From: CBDESM01 sp965205165
GTDB lineage: Bacteria; Chloroflexota; Dehalococcoidia; Bin125
Assembly (NCBI GenBank): GCA_965205165.1
Contig: OZ242037.1
Coordinates: 1,984,001 to 2,048,000, forward strand
Reading direction: 5' to 3'
DNA: 64,000 bases
Each line of letters begins with the position of its first letter. Positions within the stretch are counted from its first letter, which is position 1. Under the pieces are notes generated by a model that worked only from the letters and a program-made list of their open reading frames with translations, did no database searches and had not been told where the DNA came from. Made by a program: the position numbers and the translations under genes. Shown in pieces: positions 55,544-63,397 of this stretch.

Positions 55544-56935
55544 TCAGCGCGAGAGGTCGATCGGGATCGTCCGCAGCTCCTTGATCCCGCCGTCCGCGAA
55601 CCGCCAGATGCTCATCAGGCCGCCGGTCACGTCGCCGTTCGCATCCCAGTCCAGGTTCGTCGCCTCGCCCGCGAGGTCGATCTCCTCCCCGCCGCGGATC
55701 GCCTCGATCGCCGCGGCGACGCCATCCGAAGAGGCCGGGAAGCGCCGCCCCGGCGGCCCGCCGACCCTCGGCAGCGCGTCGCGGATCGCCGCCCCGTCGG
55801 TCGAGCCGGCCAGCTCCGCCGCCAGCATCAGCGCGATCGCCGCGTCGTAGGTCTCGCGCACGTACGGCAGCATCTCCAGCTCGCCGTACTCCGCCAGGTA
55901 GTCGCGCTCCCAATGCCCCTCCTCCTCGGCGATGTTCGCCCCGTACGGGGCCGTGCCCATCGCCCCGTCCAGCGCCTCCGGGTAGGCCGCCAGCAGGCGC
56001 GGCGAGCGGCTCCCGTCCGTGAAGATGAACGTGCCGAACGCGCCCGAAGTCAGCGCGTCGCCCACCGCGTGGATCGCCTGCCCCGTGAAGGCGATCGCGA
56101 TCAGCACCGGCGCGCCGCCCGCCGCGACCTCGCGCATTTCGTCGATGTACGAGTCGTCCACCGGATCGAGCAGCACCTTGTCGACGCGCCCCTCGTACGC
56201 GGCGAAGAACGCCTCCGCCAGCCCGACTCCCCAGGCGTCGTCCCGATACGCGACCGCGATGTGGTCGTAGCCCTGATCGCGCGCCAGCCGCGCCAGGATC
56301 GGCCCCTGCGCCACGTCCGAAATCACCGAGCGGAAGACGAACCCGCGGTCGTCGATTTCGGCCACCGCCGGCGACGTCGCCGAAGGCGTGACCAGCGGAA
56401 TCCCCCGCCCCTTCCCGATCGCCCGCCCGATGTCCAGCGCGTCGCTGCTCGTGCCCGGCCCGATGATCGCGTGGACGCCCTCTTCGTCGATCAGCGCCAG
56501 CGCCTGATCGAAGACCGGCGCTTCCAGCGTGTCCCGCCAGGCGAACTCCACCGGCCGGCCGAAGACGCCGCCCGCCGCATTGACGTGCTTGATCGCCAAC
56601 TGCACCGCCCGCACCGAGGTGATTCCGCCGTGCCCGCCGAAATGATCGAGCAGCCCCAGCCGCAGCGCCCGCGGGCCGCCGTCCAGCGCGACGGGCGAGC
56701 TGTTGAGCCAGCGCCCCGCCTCGGCATCCGCCCCCGTGAACCGGGCATCGGGCAGGATCCGCCCGCCCCACGAGCCGTCGGCGCGGCGCAGCTGGATCGC
56801 GACCTCCGAGCGCCCGTCTTCGAGCCGCTTGAGCGAGACCCGCGCCTCCCCGCCCGGCTGCAGCACGGCGACCGCCGCGCCGACCGCCGCCGCCCCGATG
56901 ATCGCCCCCAGCAGCAGCCAAGCGCCGCGCCGCAT
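55544..56935 (-). CDS. Membrane-anchored LivK-like binding protein with N-terminal shared module
   Basis: Protein of 463 aa. Anchor residues 5-26 lack a cysteine. The shared module is at 31-82 (LEDGRSEVAIQLR, DGSWGGRILPDARF, AGRWLNSSPV). The binding domain begins LRLGLLDHFGGHGGITSVRA and has LIDEEGVHAIIGPGTSS, VTPSATSPA and AYRDDAWGVGLAEAFFA. It ends with NLDWDANGDVTGGLMSIWRF. Its opening and the GPGTSS segment are shared with the type I domain of the next gene (56973-59093), so these two form a subgroup. Confidence 0.88.
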   Translation of the reverse strand: MRRGAWLLLGAIIGAAAVGAAVAVLQPGGEARVSLKRLEDGRSEVAIQLRRADGSWGGRILPDARFTGADAEAGRWLNSSPVALDGGPRALRLGLLDHFGGHGGITSVRAVQLAIKHVNAAGGVFGRPVEFAWRDTLEAPVFDQALALIDEEGVHAIIGPGTSSDALDIGRAIGKGRGIPLVTPSATSPAVAEIDDRGFVFRSVISDVAQGPILARLARDQGYDHIAVAYRDDAWGVGLAEAFFAAYEGRVDKVLLDPVDDSYIDEMREVAAGGAPVLIAIAFTGQAIHAVGDALTSGAFGTFIFTDGSRSPRLLAAYPEALDGAMGTAPYGANIAEEEGHWERDYLAEYGELEMLPYVRETYDAAIALMLAAELAGSTDGAAIRDALPRVGGPPGRRFPASSDGVAAAIEAIRGGEEIDLAGEATNLDWDANGDVTGGLMSIWRFADGGIKELRTIPIDLSR

Positions 56936-56972
56936 CCGCCCCCTCCGCCGCTGCTCGCCCGCGGGTTCCGCT

Positions 56973-59093
56973 TCAGCTCCGGTACTGCGGGACCGGGTCG
57001 GCGTCGGCGAACCACTTGGCGAGCAGTTCGTTGAGCGAGCCGTCGGCCTTCATCGCGGAAATCGCGGCGTCGAACTTGCCGCCCAGCTCCTGCTCGCCTT
57101 CGCGGTAGCCGACCTGCGGCTGGGCGTCGAAGAAGATGTCGTCGCCGACGAAGATCAGTTCGCCGCCGCTCTCCTCGACGAAGGCGCGGAGGTATTCCTT
57201 GACCGCGAAGACGGCGTCGGCCTCGCCGTCGCGGACCGCCTCGACCGCGGCGTCGTAGGTGCCGTAGGTGACCAGGGTCGCATCGGTCTCGTCCGCCACG
57301 TACTCGGCGTCGATGGTGGAGATCAGCGCGGCGACTCGGCCGGACCGCGCGCGCTCATCGGCTCCGGCGCGGGCGGCGTAGGCGAAGTCGGCGGGCGGGT
57401 GGTAGCCCTGCGTGAAGTCGATCAGCTCGTCGCGGGCCTTGGTGCTGGGCATCGCCGCGATGATCAGGTCGTACTCGCCGGCGCGCAGGTTCCCGATCAG
57501 GTCGGCCCAGTCGTCGAGCTTCCAAGTGCATTCATAGCCGGCGCGGCGGCAGAGTTCGTCGCCGAGCTCCCGCTCGAAGCCGTCCAGTTCGCCCTCGTCG
57601 TTGAGGAAGGTGAAGGGGGCGAAGTAGGGCTCGGTGCCGATCGACAGCATCGCGGCGCTCGTCCGATCGGAAGCCGCGGCGGCCAATCTGACCGGGAACT
57701 GGCGCACGTCCTCGATCTCCCCGCCGCTGATCTGCCAGATCCCCATCAGGCTCGACCTGATGTCCCCGTTCCCGTCCCAGTCGAGATCCGTCGCCTGTCC
57801 GTCCAAATCGATCGCGGTGCGGCCGCCGCGGATCGCCGCCAGCGCGGCCGCCACGCCGTCGCCCGACGCCGCGTAGCGCTTGCCCGGCCCCGCGGCGATT
57901 CTCGGCAGCGCGTCCCGGATCGCCTCGCCGTCGGTCGAGCCCGCGAATTCGGCCGCGAGCATCAGCGCGATCGCCGCGTCGTACGCCTCCCGCACGAACC
58001 CGGTCCGATCGACCAGCCCGTGCAGCGCCATGTAGTCCGCCTCCCAGCCGCTCTCCTCCTCCGAAATGTTGCCGGCCGCCGGCGCGGTGCCCTTCGCCCC
58101 CTCCAGCGCTTCGCCGTGCGCCGCCGTGAGCCGCCCCGACCGGCTGCCGTCGGTGAAGATGAACTGCTCGAAGATGCCGTTGTCGAGCGACTGCGGCACG
58201 ATCTTCAGCGTGTCGTCCGTGAACGCGATCACGACCAGCACCTCGGCGCCGCCGGCCGCGGCCTCGGTCAGCTCGTCCGTCAAATCCTCGTCGGCCGGAT
58301 CAATCGCGACGCCGGTGATCGTCCCCTCGAACGCATCGTCGAACAGCGCGAACAGGCTGTTCCCGTACGGATCATCGCGGTACGCCACCGCCACGTTGTC
58401 GTAGCCCTCGTCCGCGACCAGGTCCGCCAGCGCCGGGCCCTGCGCCGCGTCCGAAATGATCGTGCGGAAGATGTAGCCGTCGTCCGGCAGGTCCGTCAGC
58501 GTCGGCGACGTGCCCGACGGTGAAATGAACGGCGTGCGCAATTGCGCCGCGACCTCGTTGCCGATCTTGGTCGTGTTCCCGCTCGTGCCCGGCCCGATGA
58601 ACGCGTCGACGCCCGCGTCCTCGATCATGCGCGTCGCCAGCTCCACGATGTCTTGCTGGTAATTGTCCTGCCAGATCATCCAGACCGGCTGCCCCAGCAC
58701 CCCGCCCGCGTTGTTCACGTGCCAGATCGCCAGCTGCACCGCCCGCACCGTGTTCATCCCGCCGCGGCCGCCGAACTCGTCGAGGATGCCCAAGGTCAGG
58801 AACTCCGGCTCGGCCTCCGGCACCGCCACCGGCGAACTGTTCAACCAGCGCCCCGCCGCCGCGTCCGCCGGCACGACGCGGAGCTCCGGCAGCACCCGCT
58901 CGCCCCACGGCCCCCCGTCGCGCCGGAACTGCACGGCCACGCTCGATCCGCCGTCATTGCGCGGCAGCACCGAGACGCGGGCCTCGGGGCCGTGCGCCCC
59001 CTCGTGCCCGCCGGCGGTGAAGATCACGGCGATCGCCGCCGCCAGCGCCGCGGCCGCCGCCGCGATCAGCGAAACCATGCCGATTTTCCGCAT
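56973..59093 (-). CDS. Chimeric binding protein: shared module + LivK-like + SBP_bac_3 domain
   Basis: Protein of 706 aa joining two unrelated binding folds. Hydrophobic residues 8-27 form an anchor without cysteine, and the shared module covers 38-90 (DGGPWGERVLPEL, AGRWLNSSPV). A type I LivK-like domain follows from about 97 (LTLGILDEFGGRGGMNTVRA) to about 470, ending in DLDWDGNGDIRSSLMGIWQI. From about residue 482 there is a complete type II amino-acid-binding (SBP_bac_3) domain: LSIGTEPYFAPFTFLNDEGE, GFERELGDELCRRAGYEC, LRAGEYDLIIAAMPSTKARD, then VRDGEADAVFAVKEYLRAF and a C-terminal GSLNELLAKWF. The two folds normally serve different ABC families. It is the first binding protein of the row, 27 bp after an oxidoreductase gene. 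Confidence 0.92.
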   Translation of the reverse strand: MRKIGMVSLIAAAAAALAAAIAVIFTAGGHEGAHGPEARVSVLPRNDGGSSVAVQFRRDGGPWGERVLPELRVVPADAAAGRWLNSSPVAVPEAEPEFLTLGILDEFGGRGGMNTVRAVQLAIWHVNNAGGVLGQPVWMIWQDNYQQDIVELATRMIEDAGVDAFIGPGTSGNTTKIGNEVAAQLRTPFISPSGTSPTLTDLPDDGYIFRTIISDAAQGPALADLVADEGYDNVAVAYRDDPYGNSLFALFDDAFEGTITGVAIDPADEDLTDELTEAAAGGAEVLVVIAFTDDTLKIVPQSLDNGIFEQFIFTDGSRSGRLTAAHGEALEGAKGTAPAAGNISEEESGWEADYMALHGLVDRTGFVREAYDAAIALMLAAEFAGSTDGEAIRDALPRIAAGPGKRYAASGDGVAAALAAIRGGRTAIDLDGQATDLDWDGNGDIRSSLMGIWQISGGEIEDVRQFPVRLAAAASDRTSAAMLSIGTEPYFAPFTFLNDEGELDGFERELGDELCRRAGYECTWKLDDWADLIGNLRAGEYDLIIAAMPSTKARDELIDFTQGYHPPADFAYAARAGADERARSGRVAALISTIDAEYVADETDATLVTYGTYDAAVEAVRDGEADAVFAVKEYLRAFVEESGGELIFVGDDIFFDAQPQVGYREGEQELGGKFDAAISAMKADGSLNELLAKWFADADPVPQYRS

Positions 59094-59120
59094 CGGATGC
59101 CCCTCTCCCGCGGCCCGCGG

Positions 59121-60071
59121 CTAGTCGAACGCCGCCAGCACCTGCTCGTCGAACGCCTCGTACAGCTTCGGATTGTTCGGAATCGACTCGAACACGAACC
59201 CCTCGACCCCGATCGCTTCGTACTCCTCGAACAGCGAGATCAGGTGCTCCGCCGGGCCGATCGGCAGCCGCGCCTTCTGCTCGTCCGTCATCCCTTCGCC
59301 GTGGACGTCCCGCAGCCGCGCGATCTTCGCGCCGTCCTCGACCAGCGCCGGCCGCATCACCGTCGTCTTCACGATCTCCGACGGATCCCGCCCGAAATCC
59401 TCGGCATGCCTGCTCACCACCGCGATCTTGTGCGCCACCTCTTCCGGCGTCCCCCGTGCGTTGAGGATGTCGCCGTACCGCCCCAGCGTGCGCAGCGTCC
59501 GCTTCTCCCCGTTGCCCCCCACCATGATCTGGATGAAGTCCCCGCCCGTCCGCTCCGCGTGCTTCGGATGCGCCCGCGGCGCGAACGGCGCATTGTCCAG
59601 CCGGTAGAACTCACCTTGGAAATCGACCGGCCCCGGCCCGTGGAACAGCTGCCGGATCAGGTTGCAGGCCTCCTCCAGCCGATCCGAGCGCTCCTTCAGC
59701 GCCGGGAAGTCCCAGCCGTAGGCCGCGTGCTCGCGCTCGTGCCAGGCCGCGCCGATGCCCAGGATCGCCCGACCCTCCGTGATGTGGTCCAGCGTCGCCG
59801 TCATCTTCGCCACCAGGCCCGGATTGCGGTAGGTCACGCCGCTCACCAGCGTGCCCAGCATCAGCGTCTCCGTCACCGCCCCGATCGCCGTCAGCGCCGT
59901 CCAGCCCTCCAGCGAATCGCCCGTCTCGTCCATGAACGCCAGCGGCGGCACGAAATGGTCGTACGTCCAGGCCGAGTGCCATCGCGTCGCGTCCATCGCC
60001 TGCGCGGTGTCCTTCATCGCCGCCCACTGCGTCTGGTTGCCCGGAATCTGCGCGCCGAACGTGAGTCTCAT
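59121..60071 (-). CDS. LLM-class F420-dependent oxidoreductase
   Basis: Luciferase-like protein of 316 aa beginning MRLTFGAQIPGN. Typical segments are WTYDHFVPPLAFMD, LGTLVSGVTYRNPGLVAKMT, RAILGIGAAWHEREHAAYGW, RSDRLEEACNLIRQLF and IQIMVGGNGEKRTLRTLGRY. F420 is the likely cofactor by family type, but this is not proven. It lies 20 bp after a crotonase gene and 27 bp before the first binding-protein gene, so it may process the imported compound or its CoA ester. The start ATG was chosen from the family N-terminus; the frame upstream has no support. Confidence 0.87.
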   Translation of the reverse strand: MRLTFGAQIPGNQTQWAAMKDTAQAMDATRWHSAWTYDHFVPPLAFMDETGDSLEGWTALTAIGAVTETLMLGTLVSGVTYRNPGLVAKMTATLDHITEGRAILGIGAAWHEREHAAYGWDFPALKERSDRLEEACNLIRQLFHGPGPVDFQGEFYRLDNAPFAPRAHPKHAERTGGDFIQIMVGGNGEKRTLRTLGRYGDILNARGTPEEVAHKIAVVSRHAEDFGRDPSEIVKTTVMRPALVEDGAKIARLRDVHGEGMTDEQKARLPIGPAEHLISLFEEYEAIGVEGFVFESIPNNPKLYEAFDEQVLAAFD

Positions 60072-60091
60072 CGCCGTCTCCTCGTCTGTGG

Positions 60092-60895
60092 TCAGTTGCC
60101 CCGGTACTCGGGTTCCCGTTTCTCCGCGAAGGCCTTCGGGCCCTCCTTGAAATCCTCGGTCCGCCGGATGTGCGCGCTCAGCAGCTCTTCCAGCCGGATG
60201 CCCTCGTCGATCGGCAGCGACAGCCCGCGCACCGCCGCCTCTTTGATCGCCCGCTGCGTCAGCGGCGCCCCCTCCGTGAACCGCCGCGCCACCGCCCGCG
60301 CCTCGCCGAGCTCCTCGCCCGACGGCACCACCTTGTTGACCAAGCCGCACTCATGCGCCCGCCGCGCCGAAATGTGGTCGCCGAGCAGCAGCAGCTCCAT
60401 CGCCACCGACCACGGCAGCTGCCGCGTCAGCCGCTGCGTCGCCCCCAGCGTCGGCACGATCCCCCGCCGCACCTCCGGCAGCCCGAACTCCGCGTGCTCC
60501 GCCGCGATCCGGATGTCGCACATCGACAGCAGCGTCAGCCCGGCCCCCAGGCAGTACCCGTTCACCGCCGCCACGATCGGCTTCCAGATCTGCATCCCGT
60601 TGTCGATCGCCTGCCGCGCCGAAGGCTGGAAGATCGGCCAGTTCGCATCCGTCGCCCCCGGCCGCGCCGGAATCGTCTTCTTCAAGTCCGCCCCCGCGCA
60701 GAACGCCCGATCCCCCTGCCCCGTCACCACCGCCGCCCAGATCTCCGGATTGTCCCGGATCTCCAGCCAGCAGTCCGCCAACGACGCGATCGTCTCCGGA
60801 TCCAGCGCGTTCATCGCCTCCGGCCGCGTCAACGTCACCGTAGCCACCCGCTCCGCCAGCTCGAACGAAACCACGTCAGTCGTCAAGTCCGCCAT
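60092..60895 (-). CDS. Enoyl-CoA hydratase/isomerase family protein
   Basis: Crotonase-fold protein of 267 aa. The first oxyanion-hole segment is VTGQGDRAFCAGADLKKT and the second is AVNGYCLGAGLTLLSMCDI. The classical first glutamate is present in FGLPEVRRGIVP, while the second position has threonine (PTLGATQRL), so hydratase activity may be altered. It heads the minus-strand run of oxidoreductase and binding-protein genes. A TAGCCT box 6 nt before the ATG suggests a leaderless message. It is divergent from another crotonase gene at 60998. Confidence 0.88.
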   Translation of the reverse strand: MADLTTDVVSFELAERVATVTLTRPEAMNALDPETIASLADCWLEIRDNPEIWAAVVTGQGDRAFCAGADLKKTIPARPGATDANWPIFQPSARQAIDNGMQIWKPIVAAVNGYCLGAGLTLLSMCDIRIAAEHAEFGLPEVRRGIVPTLGATQRLTRQLPWSVAMELLLLGDHISARRAHECGLVNKVVPSGEELGEARAVARRFTEGAPLTQRAIKEAAVRGLSLPIDEGIRLEELLSAHIRRTEDFKEGPKAFAEKREPEYRGN

Positions 60896-60901
60896 GCCCG
60901 C

Positions 60902-60907
60902 AGGCTA
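60902..60907 (-). promoter_or_regulatory. -10-like box TAGCCT before a crotonase gene, probably leaderless
   Basis: On the minus strand the box ends 6 nt before the ATG at 60895, leaving no space for a ribosome binding site. Confidence 0.42.
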
Positions 60908-60927
60908 CTCGCTGATCGGCGCGGAAC

Positions 60928-60966
60928 GCCCGCTTGTCTAGCCCGCTTATCTAGCCCGCTTGCCTA
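60928..60966. repeat. Three tandem 13-bp repeats between two divergent crotonase genes
   Basis: GCCCGCTTGTCTA, GCCCGCTTATCTA and GCCCGCTTGCCTA follow each other without gaps (60928-60940, 60941-60953, 60954-60966). They share 11 of 13 bases and end at the TAGACT box of the plus-strand gene. They may be an operator or a simple local duplication. Confidence 0.75.
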
Positions 60967-60973
60967 GACTGCG
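60962..60973 (+). promoter_or_regulatory. -10-like box TAGACT (GCCTAGACTGCG) before a crotonase gene
   Basis: The same 12-mer as at 2577-2588, again 24 nt from its end to the ATG (60998). A GGAGG lies between the box and the start codon. Confidence 0.42.
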
Positions 60974-60997
60974 GGGGATTCACCAAGGAGGCCCCGC

Positions 60998-61921
60998 ATG
61001 ACGGACTACGAATTCATCCTCTACGAGACGGATCGGCGGGTGGCGACGATCACCCTGAACCGGCCCGAGAAGCTCAACGCGCTCTCCAACGAGCTGCGCG
61101 GCGAGCTCTTCCACGGGCTCAAGCGCGCCGAGGCCGACCCCGCCGTCGGCGTCGTCATCGTCAAGGGCGCCGGCCGCGCCTTCTCCGCCGGCTACGACCT
61201 CCAGCCCTCGCCCTCCGACTCGCCCTACGTGAGCGAGTTCTCGCACATGCCCGACACCGGCACCACCCACCCGCAGCACTACGACTGGTCCCGCCACGCC
61301 GTGATGGGCAACTTCATCATCTGGGAGCTGGCCAAGCCCGTCATCGCCCAGGTCCACGGCTACTGCCTCGCCGGCGCGACCGAACTCGCCTCCGCCTGCG
61401 ACCTCCGCATCGTCGCCGACGATTGCCAGGTCGGCTACCCGCCCGTCCGAGCGATGGGCACGATGGACGCCATGTGGGCCCCCTGGCACCTGCCGCAGGC
61501 CAAGGCCCGCGAGTTCGCCTACGTCGGCGACCCCCACTCCGGCGCCGACATGACCCGCTGGGGCTGGGCCAACTACTCCATGCCCGCCGACGAGCTCGGC
61601 GAGTTCACCATGGATTTCGCCCAGCGCATGGCCCACATCGACAACCACCTGCTGATGTACTCCAAGCGCGCCGTCAACCGCGCCTTCGAGATCATGGGCT
61701 ACAAGACCGCGATGATCTCCGGCACCGACGTCGAAGCCATGTCCAAGCACCGCCCCGAAGCCGGCGAATGGCGCGAGCGCGTCGCCCGCGACGGCCTCAA
61801 GGGCGCGCTCGAATGGCGCGACGGCCCCTTCCGCGACTTCCGCGGCGCCCGCACCGATGCCCCGCACGACCGCGGCTTGGCGACGGGTTCCAGCGCCGAA
61901 TCCAAGCCCAGCTGGGATTAG
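60998..61921 (+). CDS. Crotonase-family protein lacking the usual catalytic glutamates
   Basis: Protein of 307 aa, longer than usual. The N-terminal half is clearly crotonase: RVATITLNRPEKLNALSNEL, then KGAGRAFSAGYDLQ and VHGYCLAGATELASACDL form the oxyanion hole. At the catalytic loop it reads VGYPPVRAMGTMDAMWAPWH. Neither hydratase glutamate is present, and the loop carries two tryptophans. The C-terminal third is unusual, with a region rich in Met, His and Trp and the tail GALEWRDGPFRDFRG. It may catalyse another crotonase reaction (isomerase, hydrolase, ring cleavage) or bind without catalysis. The start ATG has a GGAGG at good spacing. Confidence 0.83.
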   Translation: MTDYEFILYETDRRVATITLNRPEKLNALSNELRGELFHGLKRAEADPAVGVVIVKGAGRAFSAGYDLQPSPSDSPYVSEFSHMPDTGTTHPQHYDWSRHAVMGNFIIWELAKPVIAQVHGYCLAGATELASACDLRIVADDCQVGYPPVRAMGTMDAMWAPWHLPQAKAREFAYVGDPHSGADMTRWGWANYSMPADELGEFTMDFAQRMAHIDNHLLMYSKRAVNRAFEIMGYKTAMISGTDVEAMSKHRPEAGEWRERVARDGLKGALEWRDGPFRDFRGARTDAPHDRGLATGSSAESKPSWD

Positions 61922-61943
61922 CCGCCGACGACCCGGGCCGCCG

Positions 61944-63059
61944 CTACGTCGGCGGAGGATCGGGAACCGACTCCGCCGCCTCCGCGGTGCGCCGGCGCTT
62001 GCCCGCCGGCAGGCGCTCGTCGCTGAGCAGGTAGGTCACCGCGGCGTAGGCCGTCGACACGATCGGCACGGCGATGATCGCGCCGATGATGCCCCACAGC
62101 GCGCCGCCCGCGCCGACCGCGACGATGATCACGATCGGGTGCAGCGCCACCGCCCGGCCGACGATGATCGGCTGCAGGATGTTGCCCTCCAGCTGCTGCA
62201 CGATCAGCACCAGCAGCCCCACCGCGATCGCGTCGACCAGCCCCTCCGTGGCCAGCGCCACCAGCACCGCCGCCAAGCCCGCCAGCACCGCCCCCGCGAT
62301 CGGCACGAACGCCGCGAAGAAGGTGATCACCCCCAGCGGCGCCGCCAGCGGCACCCCCAGGATCCACAACCCGATCCCGATCAGCACCCCGTCGATGAAG
62401 GCCACGATGATCGTCCCGCGCAGGTAGGAGCCCAGGTTCCCCCCGATCCGCCCCGTCAGCCGCAGGAAGTCCCGCCGCGCCTGCCCGCGCAGCCTGCGCG
62501 CGATCGACATCCGCCAGCGATCCCCGTCCTTCACCGCCCAGAACAGCAGGAAGACCAGCAGCAGCGAGCCGGTCGCGATCTCGATGATCCGCAGCACCCC
62601 CGAGAAGACCCCGCCCGCCACCGCCGACGCGTTGTCGCGGATCGCCTGGATCAGGTCGTCCCGAGCGCTGTTGATCTGCTCCTGCGAGACGTCGAAGGTC
62701 TCGATCACCCAGTCGCCCAGCTCCGTGATGCCCGCCTCGATGTCGTCGTTGATCTCGTCGAAATCCGTCGCGATCGTGTAGATCGTCAGGCTGGCCACCG
62801 CCGCGATGGCGATCCCCGCCGCGAGCACGATCGTGATCGTCGCCCCCAGGTCCGACCAGCCCCGCCGCCGCAGCCAGACCTTCAACGGCAGCAGCGCCGA
62901 GGCGAGGACGATCATCCCCATCAGCGGCAGCATCACGACCCGGACGCGGTTCAGCGTCAAGCCCAGCAGCACCAGGAAGCCCGCGATCACGAGCACCCGC
63001 AGGGCGACCCCCGCGAGCCGCCCGAACCAAGTCGATTCATCCCCGACGAACGACGTCAT
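61944..63059 (-). CDS. AI-2E family transporter (PerM/UPF0118)
   Basis: Integral membrane protein of 371 aa with about seven to eight hydrophobic segments: paired N-terminal helices, a large loop around residues 100-160 with charged helical sequence (DFDEINDDIEAGITELGDWV), then a membrane-rich C-terminal half. Family segments are GSLLLVFLLFWAVKDGDRWR, LGSYLRGTIIVAFIDGVLIG, FVPIAGAVLAGLAAVLVAL and NILQPIIVGRAVALHPIVII. Members export autoinducer-2 or act as sodium/proton antiporters; which one applies here cannot be told. It is convergent with the crotonase gene (22 bp). Confidence 0.92.
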   Translation of the reverse strand: MTSFVGDESTWFGRLAGVALRVLVIAGFLVLLGLTLNRVRVVMLPLMGMIVLASALLPLKVWLRRRGWSDLGATITIVLAAGIAIAAVASLTIYTIATDFDEINDDIEAGITELGDWVIETFDVSQEQINSARDDLIQAIRDNASAVAGGVFSGVLRIIEIATGSLLLVFLLFWAVKDGDRWRMSIARRLRGQARRDFLRLTGRIGGNLGSYLRGTIIVAFIDGVLIGIGLWILGVPLAAPLGVITFFAAFVPIAGAVLAGLAAVLVALATEGLVDAIAVGLLVLIVQQLEGNILQPIIVGRAVALHPIVIIVAVGAGGALWGIIGAIIAVPIVSTAYAAVTYLLSDERLPAGKRRRTAEAAESVPDPPPT

Positions 63060-63092
63060 CCCGCATCCGATCCCGGCCCGCGGACTGCCCGC

Positions 63093-63098
63093 ACTCTA
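63093..63098 (-). promoter_or_regulatory. -10-like box TAGAGT before the AI-2E family gene
   Basis: TAGAGTGCG on the minus strand is one base different from the TAGACTGCG boxes elsewhere in the window, 33 nt before the ATG at 63059. It includes the TAG stop codon of the upstream small gene. Confidence 0.35.
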
Positions 63099-63317
63099 GC
63101 CCCGCCGCTCCCCCTCCGTCCGCCCGAGGAAGCCCGGGCAGGCGTGCAGCGGCAGCGGCGGATACTTGGCGAAGCGCGGGTCCGAATCGTGCAGCCCGCA
63201 GCGCAGGAAGACGCTCCCGCGCCTCGTGGCAACCGACGCCGCGTGCGCGCAGCCGCCGCACAGCCCCGCATCGGGCGGCGGCGGGCGGTTATGGCGCGGC
63301 CCCGGTTCCGTAGCCAT
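63096..63317 (-). CDS. Small conserved cysteine-containing protein of unknown function
   Basis: Protein of 73 aa. It has four cysteines in the pattern CGGCAHAASVATRRGSVFLR, then CGLHDSDPRFAKYPPLP and HACPGFLG. Short proteins with CxxC, a cysteine before DPRFxKYPxLP and a final C-x-G are widespread in bacteria without a known role; a zinc or Fe-S site is likely. The ATG at 63317 with AGGAG before it is chosen because the 45 codons further upstream in this frame are arginine-rich and overlap the promoter of the divergent gene. Confidence 0.75.
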   Translation of the reverse strand: MATEPGPRHNRPPPPDAGLCGGCAHAASVATRRGSVFLRCGLHDSDPRFAKYPPLPLHACPGFLGRTEGERRG

Positions 63318-63397
63318 CCGTGCTCCTACACTTGAGCCGATTGTCGCAGCCGCCCGCGGGGGGCGGCCCGGCCGGCCGCGAGTCCCGTGGGAGCGCC

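Noticed and set aside
59121..60895. Oxidoreductase gene extended upstream to 60350 in the same frame
   Set aside because: The extension lies over the crotonase gene and is Gly/Arg-rich with no motif; the family N-terminus begins at the ATG at 60071.
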